From: a bacterium | Lineage (GTDB): Bacteria > Myxococcota_A > Polyangia > Nannocystales > Nannocystaceae | DNA length: 64,000 nucleotides | Reading direction: 5' to 3' | Assembly: GCA_024742475.1 (NCBI GenBank) | Contig: JANSYI010000035.1 | Span: forward strand, 1-64,000 | Part shown: positions 49,349 to 58,531 of the stretch, one piece after another | Numbering within the stretch: position 1 is the stretch's first letter | Layout of the letters: every line of letters starts with the position of its first letter | Notes under the pieces: model-generated | Seen by the model: only the letters and a program-made list of their open reading frames with translations | The model's database searches: none | Told to the model about the DNA's origin: nothing | Position numbers and translations under genes: made by a program

Positions 49349-52267
49349 ATGGGTTTGGATGACAGCGGGGACGGAGCGCCCACCCCAGAGCCGTCCGACC
49401 CGCAGAGCGCCGTTCGCAAGCACGTTCACGCCGCGCTGTTCGGCGGGGACGCCCCTCGCGATGTCGACCGCAACGGGGTGCCCACGCAGGTCGGTCGCTT
49501 CCGAACCACCCGAGTGCTTGGCACCGGTGGCATGGGCACGGTGCTCGCAGGGTTCGACGACGAGCTCGAGCGGCCGGTCGCGGTCAAGCTGCTGCATCGG
49601 GAGATCGGCATTCGCCACGCCGAACGGCTGCGACGCGAAGCCAAGGCGTTGGCCAAGCTCTCGCACCCCAACGTGGTCACGGTCTACGAGGTTGGGCACT
49701 GGCAAGACCGGCTGTTCATCGCGATGGAGCAGGTGCAAGGCGTCACGCTCGGCGCGTGGGTAGCCGAGCGCGAACGCAGCGTGGACGAGCTCCTCGACAT
49801 GTTCCTGCGCACCGGTGCCGGCCTCGTCGCTGCGCATGGCCGCGACCTCGTGCACCGCGACTTCAAACCCGACAACGTCATCGTCGGTACGGATGGTCGC
49901 CCTCGCATCCTCGACTTCGGCCTGGTCCAGACGCTCGAAGAGGAGCAGGAGGACGGGCTGCACGCTCCCGCCGCGGGTGCGGGGTCCGATGCGGACCCCA
50001 CGGCGGATACGGTCGCGGGCATCACCCCGGCCGCAGGCTCGCTCACCGAGACCGGCACCGTGCTGGGGACGCCAGCGTACATGCCCGCAGAGCAGCTCGC
50101 GGGCAAGAAGACGACCGCAGCGAGCGACCAGTTCGCCTTCTGCGTTGCGCTGTGGGAGGCCCTCTACGGCGCGAGGCCGTTCGCCGGACGCACGGTCGGC
50201 CAGCTCGCGGCGAGCGTGACGCAGGGAAAGCTCGTGGCGCCCAAGCACCCGCGAGGCTCGGGTCGCCTGCGCCGAGCGCTCGAGCGCGGCCTCTGCCCCG
50301 ATCCCGCCGCGCGCTGGCCCGCGATGCAGCCCCTGCTCGACGAGCTGTCCGACCTGCGCACCGTCGGCACCCGAAGGCGCCGGTCTGCCGTGCTGGGGGC
50401 CGCCGTCGCGGTCGCCCTGGGCGGCGCTACGTGGGGCTTTACGCGGCCGCAGGCCTCGAACGACCCGGGGTGTCGTCCGGCTCAGGAGCGTCTCAAGCCG
50501 GTCTGGACCGAGGGCATCAAGGAGCGGATGAGGCTGCGCTACATGCATTCCGAACCCCGTGCGCAGGAGTTCTTTCGAACCGAGATGCCGCTGCTCGACG
50601 ACTGGGCGCAGACGTGGGCGACGATCTACACCGAGGCGTGCGAAGGCGACGAAGCGGAGCGCGACCCCTCGATGTTCGAGAAGCGAATGACGTGCCTCGA
50701 CGTTCGGCTGCTCGAGCTGCAGGTCCGCACGATCGGTGTCGCCGAACTCTCGCCTGAGGTCGCCGCGGCGGCCGCGTCGGGGGACTACATGCCGTTCTAC
50801 TTCCCCGGCGACTGCCAGAACGACGCGCTCGTCGCCGCGACGACGCCCCTGCCCGACGCCCAGAGAGCGACCTTGTTCGACAACCTGCTGCAGCTGCGGA
50901 TCATGGAGCAGCGCGGCAAGGCGGCGTACTTCGGAGAGCCTGGCATCGCGTACGAGCCAACGGTCGCCAAGGGCAACGAGCTCATCGAGAAGGTCTACGC
51001 CACCGACTACCTCCCGGCCAAAGCGGACTTCCTGGCGCGGCGGGGCAACGGCGACTTCATGGCTGGCCTCGTTCCGTTGGAGAAGGGCCTGGAGATGCTG
51101 TACGAAGGTGCGCGCGTCGCCGAGAAGACCGGAAGCGACCAGACGTTCGTCCTCGCGAACCTCTGGGCGCTGCGCTCCCTGAAGACCGCCGGACGATCGG
51201 ACTACGCCACGCCCGAGGTGCTCGCCCAGCTGCCCCGGTGGGAGTCCGCGCTCGAGCGCAGCGGGTGGCCGATCTACGGCACCACCGAGTTTCGCGCGTG
51301 GCAGGCCGTCGTGCTCGCCTCGACGGGAGACCTTCAAGGCGCCCGCCTCGCCGCCGCGCAGTCCATCACCTTCGCCCGCGAGCGTTTCGGCCCCGAGCAC
51401 CCGTTCTATCGACGTACGCTCAGCACCACCGCCTACTATCTGTTGGGCACCCCGCTTCACGACGAGGCCGAGCGCTACCTGCAAACGACCATCGACAGCA
51501 TCGAAGCTGCGGAAGGCACGACCGCCTACAATCTGCTCCTGCCGCTGGGCATTCAGACCGAGGTCATGATCAACACCGAACGCTTCGATGAGGCGCTCGT
51601 GTCGGGGCGGCGCGTCCTCGAGATCGCGACCCTGCACCATGGAGACGTGGGCAGCCACGTGTCACAGGCCCGCGCCGCCCTGGCGCGCGTGCACGCGGCA
51701 CGGGGAGAGTTCGAGAAGGTCGAAGCCTTGCTCGCCGAGCTCTGGAGCACCCTCGAACACGACGTGGGCTCCTTCATCGCCGTCCCCGCCGAGCTACACG
51801 CCAACTACGCGGCGGCACGTGGCGTGCCCGACCCCAAGGCGCTCGAGAGGCTGAAGCCGGTCGAGTCCCACTCGCCCTTCACCAAGATGATCATCGCTGC
51901 GGTCACTCCTCTGCTCGACGATCAGCCGACCGAACAGGCCCTCGAAGCCATCGACGAGGCCATGAAGATCGACCCATCTCCGCAAGCCGTCGCGCTGGCC
52001 AAGCTCGTCCGCGGGCACGTGCTCGAGCGCGCCGGCCGGCTACGCGAGGCCGCCGCCGCGTTCGGCGAGTCGGCCAGCTGCGACTGCACGGCCATCAACG
52101 GCGCAATGGTCCTCTACGCGGCCACGCTGGGCCAGGTGCGCACGCTCAGGGCGCTCGGCGATCCCTCCGCCGAGCCCATCGCCCAGGCCTTCGCTGAGCG
52201 CCTCGCACGGACGTCATCGAGCCGCGCGTTCATCGAGCGGCTCGACGCGACCAAGCCTGTGGAATGA
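49349..52267 (+). CDS. Transmembrane Ser/Thr protein kinase with TPR tail
   Basis: The 972-residue protein has a kinase domain from about residue 50: LGTGGMGTVLAGFD, the V-A-V-K-L-L lysine, catalytic HRDFKPDN, LDFGLV and GTPAYMPAEQ. An acidic insert lies between DFG and the activation segment. One membrane helix (AVLGAAVAVALGGATWGF, about residue 350) precedes a C-x6-RL-x-x-VW block, also found in the kinase at 5383, and about 500 residues of TPR-like helices. ATG 49349 is the best start, since upstream codons are low-complexity. No sigma gene adjoins this copy, unlike the other two kinases. Confidence 0.93.
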   Translation: MGLDDSGDGAPTPEPSDPQSAVRKHVHAALFGGDAPRDVDRNGVPTQVGRFRTTRVLGTGGMGTVLAGFDDELERPVAVKLLHREIGIRHAERLRREAKALAKLSHPNVVTVYEVGHWQDRLFIAMEQVQGVTLGAWVAERERSVDELLDMFLRTGAGLVAAHGRDLVHRDFKPDNVIVGTDGRPRILDFGLVQTLEEEQEDGLHAPAAGAGSDADPTADTVAGITPAAGSLTETGTVLGTPAYMPAEQLAGKKTTAASDQFAFCVALWEALYGARPFAGRTVGQLAASVTQGKLVAPKHPRGSGRLRRALERGLCPDPAARWPAMQPLLDELSDLRTVGTRRRRSAVLGAAVAVALGGATWGFTRPQASNDPGCRPAQERLKPVWTEGIKERMRLRYMHSEPRAQEFFRTEMPLLDDWAQTWATIYTEACEGDEAERDPSMFEKRMTCLDVRLLELQVRTIGVAELSPEVAAAAASGDYMPFYFPGDCQNDALVAATTPLPDAQRATLFDNLLQLRIMEQRGKAAYFGEPGIAYEPTVAKGNELIEKVYATDYLPAKADFLARRGNGDFMAGLVPLEKGLEMLYEGARVAEKTGSDQTFVLANLWALRSLKTAGRSDYATPEVLAQLPRWESALERSGWPIYGTTEFRAWQAVVLASTGDLQGARLAAAQSITFARERFGPEHPFYRRTLSTTAYYLLGTPLHDEAERYLQTTIDSIEAAEGTTAYNLLLPLGIQTEVMINTERFDEALVSGRRVLEIATLHHGDVGSHVSQARAALARVHAARGEFEKVEALLAELWSTLEHDVGSFIAVPAELHANYAAARGVPDPKALERLKPVESHSPFTKMIIAAVTPLLDDQPTEQALEAIDEAMKIDPSPQAVALAKLVRGHVLERAGRLREAAAAFGESASCDCTAINGAMVLYAATLGQVRTLRALGDPSAEPIAQAFAERLARTSSSRAFIERLDATKPVE

Positions 52268-52287
52268 GCGACGGCGTCAGGAGTCCC

Positions 52288-52394
52288 AGGTCGCTCAGAG
52301 TCGCCGAAGTTCCCCGATGCGGACGCTCGAGCGGTCTGAGTTGAACGCAGGGACCCCGAACTTCCCCATAGCGGACGTTCGGCGACTCTGAGCC
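52288..52394. repeat. 107-bp REP-doublet element, copy R1
   Basis: Two related units begin at 52306 and 52358, 52 bp apart. The ends form a perfect 15-bp inverted repeat CTCAGAGTCGCCGAA / TTCGGCGACTCTGAG. Copy R2 (54686-54792) has the same length and about 85% identity. Unit sequence and spacing match the doublet next to the RAYT at the left edge. Confidence 0.85.
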
Positions 52395-52434
52395 GCGCGC
52401 CGGGCGAGGGCTCCTTCGTGGCATTCTCGGGGCG

Positions 52435-53595
52435 ATGACGCCGATGACTCGCTTGCTTGCGTTCGCACTGCTCACCGCCCCCCTCGGCGCTTGCGACGAC
52501 GGCGGCAACGACGATGGGGGTGCAGACGGGTCCGGAGGATCCTCGGGTGTTGCTACGACGGCTTCTTCGAGCGGAGGAGCCTCGAGCGCGTCGGCCTCGG
52601 GGTCCGGTACCCCACAGACGAGCACCAGCGACTCGACGTCGAGCACCGGAGACTCCGACGTAACGACCGCGGGCGCCGACACGACCGGGGACGCGAGTAC
52701 GGGCGAGACCTCGGCGGAGGGATCGAGCGGCGGGGCGTCGACGGGCTCCAGCACCGGGCAGTCGTCCCTTCCGATCGACTGCGACGACGGAGACCTTCCG
52801 GTGCGGGTCGAGGGCGGCGGCTCGTACAGCGAAGTCAGTGCCGGCGTCGCGGCGACTCCACCGGGCGGCACGGTCTACATCTGCCCGGGGGAGTACACCG
52901 AGGACGCGACGATGGAGATCGACTTCCCCATCTCGGTGGTCGGAGCCGGCCCCAACCTGGTGCACATCGAGACGAGCGCGAGCTTCATGTCGGGGCAGTC
53001 CGACGGCGCGGGGTTCAACGCCGTCAACTCGGGCTTCACGCTGGAGGGCTTCACGCTCGAAGGTGGCCGGTACGGAGTCTCGGTCTTCCTCTACCAAGGC
53101 CCCGGCCACGAGGTCGTGATCCGTGACGTCACGTTCCGGGGCAGCGACGACGCCGGCGTCTACATCAGCGGAGGCGCGAATCCACCGGACGACGCCTCCG
53201 CCACGTTCGAGGGCATGATCGTCGAAGACGTTCAGGGTGCCGTCGATGCCGCGGTCGCCATTCGAGACATCTCATCGACCTTCGTCGACAGCATCATTCG
53301 CGACAACGTGACCGAACACGGAGGTTTGTACGTCCAGGACGCTCCGGTCGTCTTCGAGGGCGGGCAGGTCATCCGCAACACCGCGACCGAAACGAACGGC
53401 GGTGGTGCATACATTCAAAGCGGCTTCCCGTACCCGGAGTTCGTGATCACGGGCAGCGACTGGGGTGAGGGGGCAGCCAACGAAAATGCACCGAACGACT
53501 TCGACTGCGGCAACAGCACCGACGTCGGCTGGCTCGGTGCCCCGGCCAACGCAACCTGCGCCACGAACGACGGCGACTGCTGCACTCCAGACTAG
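52435..53595 (+). CDS. Stalked lipoprotein with right-handed beta-helix (pectate-lyase-like) domain
   Basis: The 386-residue product has lipobox APLGACDD. A Ser/Gly/Thr stalk of about 90 residues is followed by repeated short strand turns: VYICPGEYTEDATMEIDFPI, G-F-T-L-E-G-F-T-L-E-G-G, VVIRDVTFRG, I-I-R-D-N-V-T-E. This is characteristic of parallel beta-helix proteins. These often act on or bind polysaccharides, and no catalytic residues are apparent. Start ATG 52435 or 52444. It lies directly after REP copy R1. Confidence 0.85.
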   Translation: MTPMTRLLAFALLTAPLGACDDGGNDDGGADGSGGSSGVATTASSSGGASSASASGSGTPQTSTSDSTSSTGDSDVTTAGADTTGDASTGETSAEGSSGGASTGSSTGQSSLPIDCDDGDLPVRVEGGGSYSEVSAGVAATPPGGTVYICPGEYTEDATMEIDFPISVVGAGPNLVHIETSASFMSGQSDGAGFNAVNSGFTLEGFTLEGGRYGVSVFLYQGPGHEVVIRDVTFRGSDDAGVYISGGANPPDDASATFEGMIVEDVQGAVDAAVAIRDISSTFVDSIIRDNVTEHGGLYVQDAPVVFEGGQVIRNTATETNGGGAYIQSGFPYPEFVITGSDWGEGAANENAPNDFDCGNSTDVGWLGAPANATCATNDGDCCTPD

Positions 53596-53655
53596 CGCAA
53601 CATCTCACTTCGCCGAGACGACGCCGTAACAGCGGTCGGTCAAGGTACGGACGCC

Positions 53656-54072
53656 GTGAAGATCACCACCGCGCCCCCTTTTCGCGCTCCCCCGTCGTGC
53701 ACGGTGGACTCTGTACAGGACGCAGCGAGGCTGGCGCTTCGCACGTCGAGGCCTCTTGGAGTCTGGCGAGAGACCGAGCGCGGCCGCCACGAGATCTTCT
53801 TCTATCGAGACCTCGTCATCCACGCCAGCGCCGCAGGGCTGCTTGGTGTGGCCGCGGTGCGCCGGATGCTCGACGAACATCGGCAGGCGTTCACGATCGC
53901 CGAGGGCCGGTGGCCGAGCCGACACACGATGCTGATGGACTGGTCGAAGGTTCTCGACGCCGCCACGGCTACGAGACCACTGCGACAGAGCACGCTCCCG
54001 CCCGTGCGCTACAGCGACGAGAGCGAAGCGACTGCCCCGTTGCATCCGCGCTCGCGGTCTGCGGCTCGCTGA
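53656..54072 (+). CDS. Protein of unknown function
   Basis: The 138-residue product from GTG 53656 has a plausible fold: helix (VQDAARLALRTS), strands (LGVWRETERGRHEIFFYRDL), helix (GVAAVRRMLDEHRQ). A low-complexity C-terminus follows. No signal, membrane segment or family match. It lies inside the interval bracketed by the two REP doublets. Codon third positions are GC-rich, supporting translation. Confidence 0.55.
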   Translation: MKITTAPPFRAPPSCTVDSVQDAARLALRTSRPLGVWRETERGRHEIFFYRDLVIHASAAGLLGVAAVRRMLDEHRQAFTIAEGRWPSRHTMLMDWSKVLDAATATRPLRQSTLPPVRYSDESEATAPLHPRSRSAAR

Positions 54073-54126
54073 GCGGCGTCGCAGCCCATCAGCGCAGGAT
54101 AGGCCTACGCAGGCTCGAACCCGGCG

Positions 54127-54685
54127 TCACTCGATGAACCGAAACCACAGGACCGGGTGTGCGATCCAGACGACGTCTTCCGGTGCGTCGATTCGGACGT
54201 ACGCCAGCGCCTCCTCGCCGGAGTAAATCTCAGACGATCGGGTGAAGGCGAGCGTCTTGCCGTCTGGGGAGAGCTCAGCGTGGTGGATTCCGCCATCCTC
54301 GTGGTCGAATGCCTCGCCGTACTGGACCGGGCGCGGTGGTGTTTCTGAGGTGGTGATTCCCATCAAGACGTCCGCGTCGTCCAAGCCCGCCTCGAAGAAG
54401 AGCTGCGAACCGTCTGGGGAGAACCCAAGAAACCCGAAATTCTGGAAGGGGCCACCAATCTCTGCGCTCGCGCTCGAGACGAGGTCCAGACGATTGAGGT
54501 AAATCTGTTTATCCAAACTAGTCCTGAAGTAGACCAGGTCTTCCGTCGGGCTCCAGAGCGCATGGTCGAGTGCGCCTCATCGCGGAGGTCAGCACGAAGA
54601 ACGCGTTGTTCCCGTCGCCGGAGAGCACAGGGCGCCCCATCGAGGTGTCTTGCAGTTGTAATATGCGTCGTGCTGCCCCCGGTCT
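54127..54685 (-). pseudogene. Broken PD40/TolB-like beta-propeller protein
   Basis: The C-terminal 130 residues (from about 54516) carry two propeller blades with G-F-S-P-D-G-S-Q-L-F-F and E-L-S-P-D-G-K-T-L-A-F. Coding continues upstream in the same frame (DHALWSPTEDLVYFRTS) to a TGA at 54577-54579. Beyond it the reading moves to another frame (MGRPVLSGDGNNAFFVL) up to the edge of REP copy R2. So there is one frameshift near 54575-54590, and the 5' end is lost at or beyond the repeat. Confidence 0.75.
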
Positions 54686-54792
54686 AGGTCGCTCAGCGCG
54701 GCCGAACGTCCGCAACGCGGAAGCTCGAGCGGTCTGAGTTGAACGCAGGGGCCCCGAACTTCCCCATAGCGGACGCTCGGCGACTCTGAACC
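54686..54792. repeat. 107-bp REP-doublet element, copy R2
   Basis: Same length and orientation as R1, with units at 54704 and 54756 (52 bp apart). The inverted-repeat ends are less perfect than in R1. It abuts the truncated 5' side of the broken propeller gene. Confidence 0.85.
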
Positions 54793-54971
54793 ATGCCGCC
54801 GTCCACGAGCTCCGCGTTGCTCGAGAACCCCACGCCGTTGCAGTCGACCTGCCCCATGGCCGGCGACGATGGCATCGAACCTCCGCGTCCGGCTTCGTGT
54901 CCTAGGTGTAGCCGCCATGCGGACATGGGAACCTTTTCCCCCGTCCTGCGAGACATAGGAGGCGTCACGCC
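54793..54971 (-). other. Intergenic stretch with possible relic of the broken gene
   Basis: The minus strand reads VDCNGVGFSSNAELVDGGM just outside R2, protein-like text that could be an upstream fragment of the interrupted surface protein. No intact gene is seen. The end of the stretch holds AGGAGG for the next gene. Confidence 0.3.
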
Positions 54972-57212
54972 ATGCCCACCAAGCTGCTCAACCCCGCTCT
55001 GCTCCTGCTCATCGGTCCCATGGTCGCCTGCGCGACCCAAGGAGACACCGCTGCGACGCCCAGCTCGAGCCCGCCGGTGGCCGCAGCCCCAGCCGAAGAA
55101 GGTCCGGCCACCGAGGCGCCCGTGGTCACCGTCGACGACTCGCCCCCGATGAAGCTCGAGGACTGGCGGAAGGTCCAAAAGAGAGGCGATGCCGCGGCCA
55201 AGACGCCCGAGCTGACCCAGCGCATCGAGGCGTGCAAGCGCTTCATCGCCGACAACGAGGGGCACCACGCCTCGGGCGACGTGCTCGAGGCGCTCACCGA
55301 CGCCATGATCGAAGAGGGCAACTACGACGAAGCCGAGCTCGCGCGCTTCGTCGAGCTGCGCTGCAAGACCGACGAAGACGCCACGCGCCTGCCCGTGGAG
55401 CTCGTTCGCGAATACCACCTCGAGCACGGCCTCCCCATCGACAGCGCGTTGCGGCTGCTCGGTGAAGCCCGCGCACGCCTCGATCGCGACTGGGCGCAAG
55501 ACGTCGAGACCGAGAAGGACCAGGCCCGCAAGCGTCGGGCCGCGATGTGGATCGACTACCAGCGCATGCAGACGCACCTGCTCGAGGCCCAGATCCAGCT
55601 CGAGCACGAGGCCCCCACCGCGGCCCTCTCCGCCCTGGGCCGCGCGTCCAAGGCGGCGCAGAGCGTGCCCTCGGGCATCCTGCTGCAGGGCAAGGACGCA
55701 CGCACCCTGGCCACGGGCCGCATGGATACGCTGCACCTGCTTCGCGCCGCAGCGCTGCACGAGCTCGACCGCGACGACGAGGCCAAACAGGCGCTCGCCA
55801 AGACGGTCGGCTTCGTCAGCGACACCAAGCTGCGCGAGCTGTACGACCAGACCAAGAAGGATCTCGGCATGCAGAGCAAGTCGGCGCGCATGGTCACCGC
55901 GCAGGCCGAGCTCGCCCAAGACTTCTCGCTCAAAGACCTCTCGGGCAATCAGGTCAAGCTCAGCGACTACCGCGGAAAGGTCGTGCTGCTCACGTTCTGG
56001 GCCACGTGGTGTGGACCCTGCAAGAAGGAGATGCCCGTGTTGCAGAAGTTCCTCGCCGCCAACCGAGACAAAGGCGTCGAGGTCCTCGCAATCAACACCG
56101 AAGGGTACGCGTCGCGCTCGAAGATCAAACCGTTCCTCGAGAAGGAAGGCCTCGACCTGAAGGTCGTCTTCAAAGACGACGAGCAGCTCTCGTCCTACAG
56201 CTACGCGGCCATCCCAGCGCTGTACGTCATCGACCGCGAGGGCCGCGTCGCGCACGCCCGCACCGGCTACGACACCGACCTGCAGAACAAGCTCGACCAC
56301 GAGATCGCCGAACTCATCGCCGACGACAGCAAGGACTCCGAGCGCGATCTGTTCTCGGTCGAGCTCGCCCCCGCCGGCTTCGACGTGCAGTGGAAGCGCA
56401 CCGTCTCGGGCAACCTCAACGCGATCACCATCGCCAGCGGGTCCGACGGCAAACAAGGCGAGCTCGCCATCGTGGGACGCGACGGCCTCACCCGGTGGAC
56501 GGCCTCGGGCGACAACCTGGGCTCCACCCCGCTGTCGGGCTGGACGATGGGCGCCCACGCGGCCGACCTCGATGGCGACGGCCGCACCGAGTGGGTGCTC
56601 GCCGGCTGGCAGTCCCTCAAGGTCGTCGACAGCCAAGGCGAGATCTACTGGGACTACAAGACCAACCGCATGGCCGACGTCAAAGGCATCGCCGACCTCG
56701 ACGGCGACGGATACTCCGAGATCGTGCTGCAAGACGAGGACAAGGTCGTCGCGATGAAGGCCATCCCCGAGGCGCGCTGGAAGACCGACGCCATCGAAGG
56801 GCTCGAGTCCGTCGCGACCGCCGGCTCCGACGTCCTCGTGCAGGTCGACGGAGAGGTGCTGCGCTACGGCGCCGACGGAAAGACCAAGGGCAATCCCACC
56901 AAGGCACCCGAGGGCATGCAGACCGGCGGCGCCGCCATGATCGAAGGCACGCCCGTGCCCGTCTTCCAGGGCCGCTGGGACGACGCTCCCGTCACCGACG
57001 TCGACATCGACGGCGACGGCAAGAACGACATCGTCGTGCTCGGTCGCGGCGGCGTCGTCGCATACGCCCAAGACGGCACGCCCATCCTCGAGGTCCGGGG
57101 CGAGGGCGCCAAGCTCTCGGCCGCCGTCGGCGAGCTCGACGGCAAGCCCGGTGCCGAGCTCGCGATCTTCGTCGAGCACTACGGCCTGGTCGTGCTCGGC
57201 GCCAAGAACTGA
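54972..57212 (+). CDS. Lipoprotein fusing helical domain, TlpA-type thioredoxin and FG-GAP-like propeller
   Basis: The 746-residue protein has lipobox MVACATQ. An alpha-helical region (about 60-310) resembles helical repeats. A thioredoxin/TlpA domain follows (about 315-450) with active site W-C-G-P-C (Cys347, Cys350) and cis-Pro in AAIPALYVID. The C-terminal 280 residues are propeller repeats with FG-GAP-type loops (DLDGDGRTEWV; DLDGDGYSEIV; DIDGDGKNDIV) that bind calcium in this family. TlpA domains reduce disulfides in the envelope. The propeller may position it on a partner. Strong AGGAGG site before ATG 54972. Confidence 0.88.
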   Translation: MPTKLLNPALLLLIGPMVACATQGDTAATPSSSPPVAAAPAEEGPATEAPVVTVDDSPPMKLEDWRKVQKRGDAAAKTPELTQRIEACKRFIADNEGHHASGDVLEALTDAMIEEGNYDEAELARFVELRCKTDEDATRLPVELVREYHLEHGLPIDSALRLLGEARARLDRDWAQDVETEKDQARKRRAAMWIDYQRMQTHLLEAQIQLEHEAPTAALSALGRASKAAQSVPSGILLQGKDARTLATGRMDTLHLLRAAALHELDRDDEAKQALAKTVGFVSDTKLRELYDQTKKDLGMQSKSARMVTAQAELAQDFSLKDLSGNQVKLSDYRGKVVLLTFWATWCGPCKKEMPVLQKFLAANRDKGVEVLAINTEGYASRSKIKPFLEKEGLDLKVVFKDDEQLSSYSYAAIPALYVIDREGRVAHARTGYDTDLQNKLDHEIAELIADDSKDSERDLFSVELAPAGFDVQWKRTVSGNLNAITIASGSDGKQGELAIVGRDGLTRWTASGDNLGSTPLSGWTMGAHAADLDGDGRTEWVLAGWQSLKVVDSQGEIYWDYKTNRMADVKGIADLDGDGYSEIVLQDEDKVVAMKAIPEARWKTDAIEGLESVATAGSDVLVQVDGEVLRYGADGKTKGNPTKAPEGMQTGGAAMIEGTPVPVFQGRWDDAPVTDVDIDGDGKNDIVVLGRGGVVAYAQDGTPILEVRGEGAKLSAAVGELDGKPGAELAIFVEHYGLVVLGAKN

Positions 57213-57229
57213 CGGCCCTTCGGTTCTAG

Positions 57230-57268
57230 AGCAGGCTGTGGAAGAACTCGCGCGTTCCACAGCCTGCT
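57230..57268 (+). terminator. 14-bp perfect hairpin after the thioredoxin lipoprotein
   Basis: AGCAGGCTGTGGAA (57230-57243) and TTCCACAGCCTGCT (57255-57268) pair around an 11-nt loop, 18 nt after the stop. No T tract follows. Strong enough to stop or stabilise the transcript. Confidence 0.6.
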
Positions 57269-57360
57269 AGAGACAACAACGGCCGACTGTCCGATCCGAG
57301 CAGCAACTGGTAGGATAATTCCGCACTCGCCGTAGCGTCGGCGAGCCGGGGAGGAAGACG

Positions 57361-57975
57361 ATGCCAGATCCGAAGATCGAACGACTGGCCGCGCAGCTGC
57401 TCGAGGCCATCTCGGACCCCAAGCTGTGTGGGCACGGGGCCGATGCGCTCCGCAGCATGATCAAGCGCGAGCTCCGCAAGCACGCGCCCAACGACAACGC
57501 GCAGACCCAGCAGGTCATCGACCATGGCGCCAGGCAGGTCGCCGGCCAAGTCGAGAACATCTGCCGGGGCCTGCCCGCCAACGTTCGAGCCGCAGGTGTC
57601 GTCGTCGCAGCGGCCGGCGCCGTCTACGGCGTCTCTCAGATGCCCGAAGAAGAGATTCGCGCCGCAATCGCAAAGATGCGCGCCGACGTCATCGACCGCG
57701 ACCTCACCATCGCTGGCCAGCGCGTCAACCTCAGCATCTCCACCGATCTCGCCCCGCTGTTTGGCGAGCGCGCCGACGTCCGCGCCGAAGCTCGGTGGCG
57801 CCAGCAGATCTTCGGTCAGACCGGAGACGCCCGCCTGTACGCCAGGGACATCGGCAACGGCGGCGGCAACTACGGCGCCTCGTGGTCGGCCCCGCTGGAC
57901 AACGGGCACATGGAGTTTGGCGCCAACTCCCAAAACGGCGGCACCGTGTACTTCAGGATGCAGCTGCGCTTCTGA
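57361..57975 (+). CDS. Protein of unknown function
   Basis: The 204-residue product has a helical N-terminal half and a central hydrophobic stretch (VRAAGVVVAAAGAVYGVSQ, about 75-93). The C-terminal half is strand-rich, ending G-G-T-V-Y-F-R-M-Q-L-R-F, an aromatic C-terminal strand that recalls outer-membrane or amyloid-like beta proteins. No signal peptide. GGAGG precedes ATG 57361. Function not recognised. Confidence 0.72.
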   Translation: MPDPKIERLAAQLLEAISDPKLCGHGADALRSMIKRELRKHAPNDNAQTQQVIDHGARQVAGQVENICRGLPANVRAAGVVVAAAGAVYGVSQMPEEEIRAAIAKMRADVIDRDLTIAGQRVNLSISTDLAPLFGERADVRAEARWRQQIFGQTGDARLYARDIGNGGGNYGASWSAPLDNGHMEFGANSQNGGTVYFRMQLRF

Positions 57976-57997
57976 GGGTCTCAACCTCTCGAAGCGG

Positions 57998-58531
57998 CTA
58001 CAACTGATGGAGCCGCCGCGACAGCGCGACGAGTTGGTCGCACAGCGAGCTGTAGTCGAGCGCCTCTCCGCTCAGGATGGCGCGTAGGGAGGCCATGACC
58101 TCGGTCTCCAGCGCAGCGAGCTTCTCGGCTCGCGCGCCCTCGAGGGGCGCCTCGATCCACCGGGCGCTCGGGAGGTCCGTGACCTCATGCTGGAATCCCA
58201 CGGCGTGCGTGTCATCCACCAAGAACACCGCGATTCGATTGAGGTAGCGGGTGCCGTTGGGACGGGCGTTGATCAGGTCGACGACGGTCGACGTTCGAGC
58301 GTCGATCGCAGCCCGTAGAACCCCTCGCCCCTGGGCCGACGTCTCCGGTGCCTGCAGCATTCGGCAGCTGTGCCCCAGCAGCTGCTCGCGCGAGTACCTG
58401 GTGAGCGTGCAGAAAGCGTCGTTGGCGAAGAGGATCGGCTCCGCACGTTCGCGCACGTCGACCACGCACAGGGCGTTGGGGTACGCAAAGCCGAACTTCT
58501 CGAGACGTCCGAAATCAAGCCGCTGGGTCAT
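57998..58531 (-). CDS. LOV/PAS-domain protein, probable blue-light receptor
   Basis: The 177-residue protein has a PAS fold (about 15-125) with LOV signatures: F-A-N-D-A-F-C-T-L-T-R-Y, then GHSCRMLQAPET. The Cys (residue 56) aligns with the flavin-binding photoactive Cys of the LOV motif G-x-N-C-R-F-L-Q. N-G-T-R-Y-L-N-R matches the later flavin-contact strand. Two core positions differ (N to S, F to M). A helical tail follows, with no output domain, so it is a short-LOV type. The ATG overlaps the end of the upstream histidine kinase gene by 17 bp, so they are coupled. Confidence 0.8.
   Translation of the reverse strand: MTQRLDFGRLEKFGFAYPNALCVVDVRERAEPILFANDAFCTLTRYSREQLLGHSCRMLQAPETSAQGRGVLRAAIDARTSTVVDLINARPNGTRYLNRIAVFLVDDTHAVGFQHEVTDLPSARWIEAPLEGARAEKLAALETEVMASLRAILSGEALDYSSLCDQLVALSRRLHQL

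Noticed and set aside
54693..57260. 855-codon minus-strand frame opposite the thioredoxin-propeller gene
   Set aside because: It is a shadow of the plus-strand gene; only its last part outside that gene (near 54800) might be a relic.
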